Source of the DNA: Bursaphelenchus xylophilus
Lineage: Eukaryota; Nematoda; Chromadorea; Rhabditida; Aphelenchoididae
Length of the DNA: 64,000 nt
Assembly (NCBI GenBank): GCA_904066235.2
Contig: CAJFCV020000004.1
Coordinates: 2,108,001 to 2,172,000 of the forward strand
Direction: 5' to 3'
In this document: positions 40,401-49,400 of the stretch, one piece after another
How the letters are laid out: each line of letters opens with the position of its first letter
Position numbering within the stretch: position 1 is the stretch's first letter
Notes under the pieces: generated by a model
Told to the model about the DNA's origin: nothing
The model's database searches: none
What the model saw: the letters and a program-made list of their open reading frames with translations, nothing else
Made by a program: the position numbers and the translations under genes

Positions 40401-43400
40401 GGCCAACTGGGTGTCAGTTGTACACTTACACCTGGAATTTTTTACCTACTATGTTAACATGTGCTGATGTGTAGCATCGAAAAATTTTGACAAAATCACG
40501 TTCTCCGATAATTTTTGGATTGTAAATCGTATTGTGATATCATGCACAGTGAAAACCCGATTACACATGCACTCTTTTCGGTTGTTTTCTACATCATTTC
40601 CAGGTCGTGTTATTAAGATAAACGTCCCGTCCGGCGAGTTTGAGCCGCTTTGCGGTGACTGTAAGCCGAGAGCGAAACGCGGAATCGGCTTACAACTCGG
40701 GTTTGTAGGCTCGGATGCGAATGTAAAGCACTTTTTAGTTAAGTGTAGATTTACATCCGGCGGTGTAGGATGACTATTGCGGGTTTAAACACATATATAA
40801 AGGTGTGATTCGGATAATTGGGGAGTCAAAAGCGGTTACTAGCCGTTTGAAGGCGATATTCGAATGATTTGGGTCGTTTTCGGACATTTTTTTATATTAT
40901 CCATGATGGATAATATAAAAATATTATTTTTAACCCTCAATAGGCCTCATTTTTCTAATTGAAAGCGAATTTACGGCAATTGGGTTAATTGTCTTGTCAT
41001 TTTTAAAAGTTTTCGGCCAGAACACCAGCTAAAACAGAATGCCAAAGTTGGCGGGAAATTTGAATTTTTGCAAATTTTGAGCTGGAAACGTGGGTTTGAG
41101 CTGATAGACAGCTCAAGATTTTGTCAATATATACTTTTGTGGCCATTTTGTTGTCCAGACGTGCTTCCGTGACAATTTATATTGCACTTCCCACTTCAAA
41201 CTAGAGTTCAAAAAATCGCAAATTTTTTTGTTTGGATTGATAAAAATTCAAAAGCAATTGGCCTAAATTGTCGCTGAGGGTTGTTGCTCTTCCCCGCAAC
41301 GAGGAATTTTTATATCTAACGGGAGAAATAGCCAAAAACACATGGTTTTTTGGGAGAAGTCAGAGACGAAAGCCCGAAGACTTGAAACTTTCAATTTTTC
41401 CGCCAAAAAATCAACACTTTTCGGTAGGAAAATCCGTCAAAAAAAATTGAAAATTTGGCTATTCTTAGCCGCAAACAACAAGTTGCAGGCCACACGGGCC
41501 ACGGTTTAATCCGCCCTCCGGTTGAAATCATTCGGGGTTATGATAAGGGCGAATAAATTACATTTCCGCTCCACACAAAGGTCTTTATGTTCCGGAATGT
41601 TGAAACTGTGCTGGCTGACTATTTCAGGCGGCGGGTTTAAGCCGAAAAAAATGTTTAATCGCGACATTTTTTGAGACTTTTTTTGCAAACAACATTTATG
41701 GGCTTGAGATTTGTCATTATGTTTCCGGGGAGTTTCAGGGGATTTAAATTGGATTTAAATTCGGAGCTCAGAGTTGAAAATGTTCGCAGTTTAGATTTAA
41801 GCCGCTAGAAAGTTTGAGCCTTTATTTTTGGTACTGTAATCACACATGTTTTAACTGTTTTTGTCAGATGTCTACTACAATATAAGATTTTTTTCGAGAA
41901 AGATTCTAATTTATTTTTGCCCAGGTCTTTACATTAATTTGAATGAGTTTTCAGGCTACCACAGAGATGTTCAAATTGTATATTCTAACAGTTTTACTGG
42001 CCATTTTGATGGCAAATGTTAGCGCCTTCAGTTACTACATCTTGATACCGGCAGACGTCGCCAACAGCCCCGATTACCTCCAACAGCAGCCGGACCTGGA
42101 GACAATGACAAGAGCAAGGAGATCAGAGTAAGCTATTGTCGGAGAAATCACTGAAAAATCAGGAAAAAATGGTTTTTTGACTGAGCTTTGGAGACAATTG
42201 ATTGTTGAAAAAATGGTGTCAAAAGTGATCATAGAGGGCAAAATTTAGTATCAAAAGGTATCTCAAACCCAATGAATGACATTTCAGAAGGTAGAGAGCT
42301 TACAAGGGAATGGTCCCAACGATCCGTGGGATCCGCAAATGAAACCTAGATATTCTGAAAGAGCAGGTAAAATTTAGTAGGAATCCGTTTTTTCTACTTG
42401 CCGAATAAGTCTGTGCGACGAGAAATATCGTCGAAAAGATCCGACCAAAAAATCGAAAGAGAGAAAAGACGAACCGAAAGGCCTTCGAGGGCGTCACCAA
42501 GTAGTCTAGTGGAAAAAGTTCCACGCGCAAATCTTTTGGGGAAGGGAGGCCTTGGAGGTTCGAGTCCACCCGGAGCCGGACATCTCCGGATTTGAACCTA
42601 CGTGTTCATTACTGTATTCTACAGTTATACAAAAAAAATTTTTTTTGTTTAACCCGTTTTACAAGATTTTTTTCATCCGAAGGCTTGGCAATCACTGGTC
42701 ATTACCTCTTTTTATGATGCCGCCAGGTCCGAAGTTCCAAAGAAGACAAATTTATGCAAATTTATACCTTCCGGGCAGAATTTGACAAAAATAATTTGGG
42801 CATTTGTTAAACACATGTCCACGGCCATTTTAAACCAAAAAACTCAAAATAGATTTTTTCGTAAATATTCACGGGGTCTACTACACGCTGATGCAAGGAC
42901 CCAAAAATTCCCTTATCAACTGTTCTTGCAAAATTTTATGAAAAGGTGAGATTTTGGCAACATCCTTTTTGGGAAACCGAAAAAGATCTGCAAGATCCTA
43001 TACAACCTTCCAGAATCGAGTAGAAGTGTCTTGAAAATACCACTATGTCGACATCGGGCTTATCAAAAATATTGCCGAAGTGTCAACTTTTCTTAAAATT
43101 TTGCAACAAACCTTGCAAAACAGGTCAATAAACAAAAAAATCTTTTCTAGTAACTGTAGAATACAGTAATGAACACGTAGGTTCAAGCCGGAGATATCCG
43201 CTCCGGGTGGACTCGAACCTCCAAAGACTTCCTCCCCCAAAAGATTTGTGGGTGGAACTTTTTCCACTAGACTATTTGGTGACGCCTTCGAAGGCCTTTC
43301 GGTTCGTCTTTTCTCTCTTTCGATTTTTTGGTCGGATCTTTTCGACGACATTTCTCGTCGCACAGACTTATTCGGCAAGTAGAAAAAACGGATTCCTACT

Positions 43401-46400
43401 AAATTTTACCTGCTCTTTCAGAATATCTAGGTTTCATTTGTGGATCCCATGGATCGTTGGGACCATTCCCTTGTTAGAGTTTATTGAATACAGTCCTAAT
43501 CCTTCCGCAAAGTCAACTAACTGATTTTTGGCGTTTGCACCGTGCGAAAAAAGTGACAACCCAAAAAAATCTATTGCACGGTGCAAAAAGGAAGAAATTG
43601 CACAGTGCAAAATAAACTTTTGTTTTTGCACAGTGCATGTCGCAAAAGCCAATTTTCGCGACATGCACTGTGCAAGAAAAGCGACAACCCAAAAAAATCG
43701 ATTGCACGGTGCAAAAAGGAAGAAATTGCACAGTGCAAAATAAACTTTTGTTTTTGCACAGTGCATGTCGCTGATTCCATTAAGGCAACTCTCCGGAAGG
43801 GCTAGAGCATTTTGCAGAAAGAGTCAAGATTACCTTTTGACACTTTTTGGCGGGAAAAAATGTCAGCTAGATTTCTGTTGAAGATTACCAATCAATTGTC
43901 CTTAACATATAGTCCAAAAATCGCTGCCGTGATTTCGGCGACATGCACTGTGAGAAGACAGCATTTCATATCATTTTTCACTGCGCAATTTTCGGTTTTC
44001 TGCATAGTGCACGTCGCCGGAATCAACCCTTAAAAGACGATTTCTGAGTCACTGAAGCAAGCCGTAGTTAGGCCAGGACATAGGATTTTTTCGATGTTGA
44101 GTTTTTTGCATAAATATGATCCACAGCACCAGTAGGGAAAAAGCGAATCACAGTTTTCCTCAATTCCTCCATTAACTGTACTTTTTATACAATTTTCTGT
44201 TTATACAGTAATTGGCCGTAACTTTCTACAGTGGTGCCTGTTTGGCATACAAATATGGCTACTATGGTTTTTGGGTATGGCGAGTTCAACAAAACCAAAA
44301 AAAATTTGATCAGATTACGGTAACGTACAAAAACACTGTATCGGTCGATAAAAATCGGCCATAAAAAGTTTGTTTCAAAAAACCCACAGCCAATTTTTTG
44401 ATATTCGTAATCAGCATAAAATTCTGGACTAGAATCAATTTTAAAAAGTTCAAAAATAGGACCCCCATTCTCGGTGGTGTAGTGGTTTTTGACCAAAACT
44501 GGTAATCTGACTACCCAGGTTCGAATCCGGGTGGGTGCGAATGTAGAAAAAAGACCTCAAATCACTTTTAATGAAAACCTGAGAGTTATTTGAAGCATGC
44601 TGCGCAATTTTAGGCATTTAAACTCTCTGAATTTGGGATTAAAACGATTTTTATGTAATTTTAGAGGATTAATACATGAAAAATAAAACTGCTTCAAACT
44701 GGTTGAAATTGATAACACTTGCTCTATGGCTAATTGTAAGAAACTTTCCTGTTAACTTTTTTTGGTAGAGTGCTGTATCATGGACTACTGTAACATAAAA
44801 CTTATTCTGCTTAACAGATGTTTTCTTCAAAATTCTTTTGTAAATGTTTTTCTTTTTTAAATTAGATCTATTAAAAAGCATGAAATCTCAACGCTCCATA
44901 TTTCAAAAAGAATTTTCCATGATATATAGTGCATCTCGACATCATTATCGATTGGAAATCTGCGCGTTATAACTGACTTGTTTCAAGTCCTCCGGACATA
45001 GAAAACAAATCTGTGTGATAACCGACGTGTTCTCAAGCATTCCTATCATAATTATGATAGACTGAGGTCTCTACGCCCTGTGGCACACCAAAAACGAAAA
45101 CGGGTTTAATGTTACAGTAATCCATGATACAGAATTCTAACAAAAAAAGTTAACAGGAAAGTTTCTTACAATTAGCCATAGAATAAGTGTTATCAATTTC
45201 AACCAGTTTGAAGCAGTTTTATTTTTCATGTATTAATCCTCTAAAATTACATAAAAATCGTTTTAATCCCAAATTCAGGGAGTTTTAATGCCTAAAATTG
45301 CTCAGCATGCTTCGAAGAACTCTCAGATTTTCAATAAAAGTGATTTGAGGTCTTTTTTCTACATTCGCACCCACCCGGATTCGAACCTGGGTGGTCAGAT
45401 TACCAGTTTTGGTCAAAAACCACTACACCACCGAAAATGGGGGTCCTATTTTTGAACTTTTTAAAATTGATTCTAGACCAGAATTTTATGCTGATTACGA
45501 ATATCAAAAAATTGGCTGTGGGTTTTTGAAACAAACTTTTTATGGCCGATTTTTATCGACCGATACAGTGTTTTTGTATGTTACCGTAATCTGATCAAAT
45601 TTTTTTGGTTTTGTTGAACTCGCCATACCCAAAAACCATAGTAGCCATATTTGTATGCCAAACAGGCACCACTGTAGAAAGTTACGGCCAATTACTGTAT
45701 AAACAGAAAATTGTATAAAAAGTACAGTTAATGGAGGAATTGAGGAAAACTGTGATTCGCTTTTTCCCTACTGGTGCTGTGGATCATATTTATGCAAAAA
45801 ACTCAACATCGAAAAAATCCTATGTCACCGCTTGCTTCACTGACTCAGAAATCGTCTTTTAATACCCACTGCTTACCAAACATTTTGGGCCCTATTTTGG
45901 TTGTTCATTGTAATGCGGATTATCTGCGAGTTTAGAAACATTGGTGTAATGTAGCCGGACTCCCATGGGATGATGTTATATTCAGGCCGGAAACCGCGGT
46001 TCTAGAGCCTTCGGAGAGTTCGCAAGACGGGGTTAATGACAAAGAAATTGCACCTGATATGACGCACAGACTTTGCCGGGGGGGATAATGTTTTGTTTTA
46101 GACAGGAAATTTGATGATCCAAATTGTGATTTTTAATGATATTTGCATAGAAAGGGCTCGAATACATTTGAATATGGGTGCTTGAAATTTCGTATTCCGG
46201 TCAAGTTGACCGGTCATATTGGTCAAGATGACCAATATGACCGGTTATATGACCGCGATATAATTTCAGAAATTGGTAAAAACACTCAAAAATAAAATTT
46301 TCAAACTTGACCAACCTGACCGGTCAAGTTGACCAATATGACCGGTCAAGTTGCCCGGAATACAATTTCAAGCATCACTTAAAAAAATCCAAAATTTCTA

Positions 46401-49400
46401 CTTTTTTTTGAATTTGACCAATCTGACCGGTCAAATTAAAATTAGATTTTCGAAATCTTTCCAACATAAATTTACACTCTCTTCAGACCTTTAAAAAACC
46501 GTTTCCGCCCTCGCACCTTCAAAAATTCAAATTTCCCGCCAAATTTGGCATTCTGTTTTACCCGGCTCTAGACTATTCAAATGACAAAAAAACGATAAAA
46601 CAGCTATTGGACTTTCCTAAAATTACCTACACGCCTCAAAACAAGATTTTTTAATAGCAAATTTGCCAATTTCAGAATGCGAAACATCCTCGGCTCCGTG
46701 GTATTCGACCCGCAATTCCGTCGGATCGCGCGGAACACGGACGACAAACGCATGAACTTCCAACGGACCGGCGGCCCCATTCTGCTCGGCTGAGCGCCCC
46801 AACCCATATTTATACTATACAATCAACTCTGTAAAGCCTACATCTTGTAAACAATTCGCATAATATTGTTCACCATGCCATAAATTTGACAAAATTACAC
46901 TTTTTTGACATTTTGTACAAGTTGCTTTTTTATTATTTTTTTGAAATAAAAAAATCGAAAAATAAATTTTTTTAATTTTTTTAAATTTTTTAAAATTTTT
47001 TAAAAATTTGTTTTTATAAATTTTTTTTTCTGAAATAAAAAAATGAAAAACGATTTTTTTTGATTTTTTTCGTAATTTTTTTTGCAAAAAAAAAAAATTG
47101 AAAAATCAATATTTTTTTTAGTTTTTTTTGAAATTTTTTCTTAAATAATTTTTTTATTTTATCTAATTAAAAAAAATTTTTAATTCAAAAAATCCCATTT
47201 TCCCAATTTTTCCGTTAAAAAATCGAAAACTCACACAATAGGCCGTCCACAACAGAAGCAATTGGGCAGTAATCCCTTGTTGCTCCCAAAATTTTGCGGT
47301 CTTTGTCCGCGATGCTGCTCGTTTTCCTGGATCATCTTCAACACCTCCGATCTCATTTGGTTATCCGACTTTTGAGCGGGCTGCGGATTGGAGCCGAATT
47401 GACGAGGGCCGGAGTTGAATCCGCGGATTTGGTCGGGCTGCTGGAAAATTTTAGAAAATAAATAATCAAAAAAAATTTTTTAATTAAAAAACTTTTTTTT
47501 AAATTAAAGAAAAATTTTTTTTTAATTAAAGAATTTTTTTTTTTTTTTTTTTTGAGATTTATCTCCTCACCAATTTCTGATGTTCCAGCGACACCTTCAC
47601 ATTCCTCTCATTTGCATTTTGAACCCGATTCCGGACTTGGTTATTGGTCAGGTCAGTGACATTTGGACGCCAAATTCGGGTTACGGTAGGCTCGCTGAAA
47701 ATACGGTAGATTCACGGCAGAAATTTGCGGATCTTGCACAGTGCATTTTGAACTTTTTCCCACGCTTGTCGCCAACGCACAGTGCATTTTCTTTTTTCGC
47801 ACCGTGCAAACCTCAAAAAATGGACATTTGTCGCGATCCGCACCGTGCATTTTGAACTTTTTCCCACGTTTGTCGCCAACGCACTGTGCATTTTCTCGTT
47901 TCGCACAGTGCATTTCCTCGTTTCGCACTGTGCAAACCTCAAAAAATGGACATTTGTCGCGGTCCGCACCGTGCATTTTGAACTTTTTCCCACGTTTGTC
48001 GCCAACGCACTGTGCATTTTCTTTTTTCGCACCGTGCAAACCTCAAAAAATGAACATTTTTCGCGATCCGCACCGTGCATTTTGAACTTTTTCCCACGTT
48101 TGTCGCCAACGCACAGTGCACTACTCAACACAAAGGTCTGAGAATTTGCACAGTGCTGTTTTGGCGTGCCGCTGCGAAAATCGCGATAAAAAGTGATTTG
48201 CACAGTGCATTTGACACAAAAACACAATTTGCACAGTGCATTTTTGTTTTTTTTGCTTTTCATCGCGCGCGATTCCGAGCGACACCCGAAAAAATCCTAT
48301 TGCACGGTGCAAAAAGCAGCAGACTGCACAGTTCAAGGTGGACTTTTGTTTTCGCACAGTGCATGTCGCAAAAATGACTGCACTGTGCAGAAAAAGTTAG
48401 GGTGCAAGCGACAGCCCAAAAAAGCCCTATTGCACGGTGCAAAAAGCAACAATTTGCACAGTGCAAGGCGCACATTTGTTTTCGCACAGTGCACGTCGCA
48501 AAAGTGACCACAGCGAATTGCACTGTGCAGAAAAAGTCAGGGTGCAAGCGACAGCCCAAAAAAACCTTATTGCACGGTGCAAAAAGAAACAAATTGCACA
48601 GTGCGAAGTAAACTTTTGTTTTCGCACAGTGCATGTCGCAAAAATGACTGCGGCGGATTGCACGGTGCAAAAACAATAAATTGCACAGTGCAGAGCAAAC
48701 TTTTTAGTTTTGCACAGTGCATGTCGCAAAAGTGACCACAGCGAATTGCACTGTGCAGAAAAAGTCAGGGTGCAAGCGACAGCCCAAAAAAGCCTTATTG
48801 CACGGTGCGAAAAACAATAAATCGCACAGTGCAGGGTGCAATTTTGTTTTCGCACAGTGCATGTCGCAAAAATGATTGCAGCGACTCTGCGAACGGACTA
48901 AATGAAAAAAGAAAAGTTCCCAAAATTTCAAAACGACCGTTCCCATTTCGCCCTCGGCCCAAACCTACCTTCTCTCGCTCGAAAATTTGTAATTGTACTG
49001 GGCGCGGCGTTCGAATTGCAAATTCTCCATTTCAGTTTTGTAGGAAAAACTATCGCAAAACGCTCTTTAATCAAGAATATTCGAATTCGCTTCGAAGCGC
49101 TCTTTGTCTTACGAAAAAAGTGAAGGAGGGGGGTATTCGAATTCCCACGGGATTTAGCCTTGAGATCTTTCCCGATTATTTTCGGTTTTACCGGTTTTTT
49201 TTCTTACGCAACACGGCCTTTTCGGTATTTAAATTGGATTTTTCGACGGGGAGAAATCTCTCCCATCGCAAGTCGTGATGGGAGATTTTTAAAAATCAGC
49301 GGGGGATTAAATTTTGATAAAATTGAAAAAAAAAATTTTTTTTTTGAATTTTTTTTTTTTTTTTTGAAAAATGAAAAAATTTAGTCAAAATATCTCAGAG

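Noticed and set aside
40534..40773. 79-residue plus-strand frame
   Set aside because: No recognisable domain, no clear splice or start context; could not be told from chance.
42288..42350. Nearby second exon for the nested peptide gene, after TTTCAG at 42287
   Set aside because: It meets a stop after two codons; the exon at 46676 continues the frame and ends with a plausible amidated peptide.
47653..48263. Repetitive open frames on both strands rich in HRAxxKxCTV
   Set aside because: By-product of the GCACNGTGC arrays in alp-1 intron 2.
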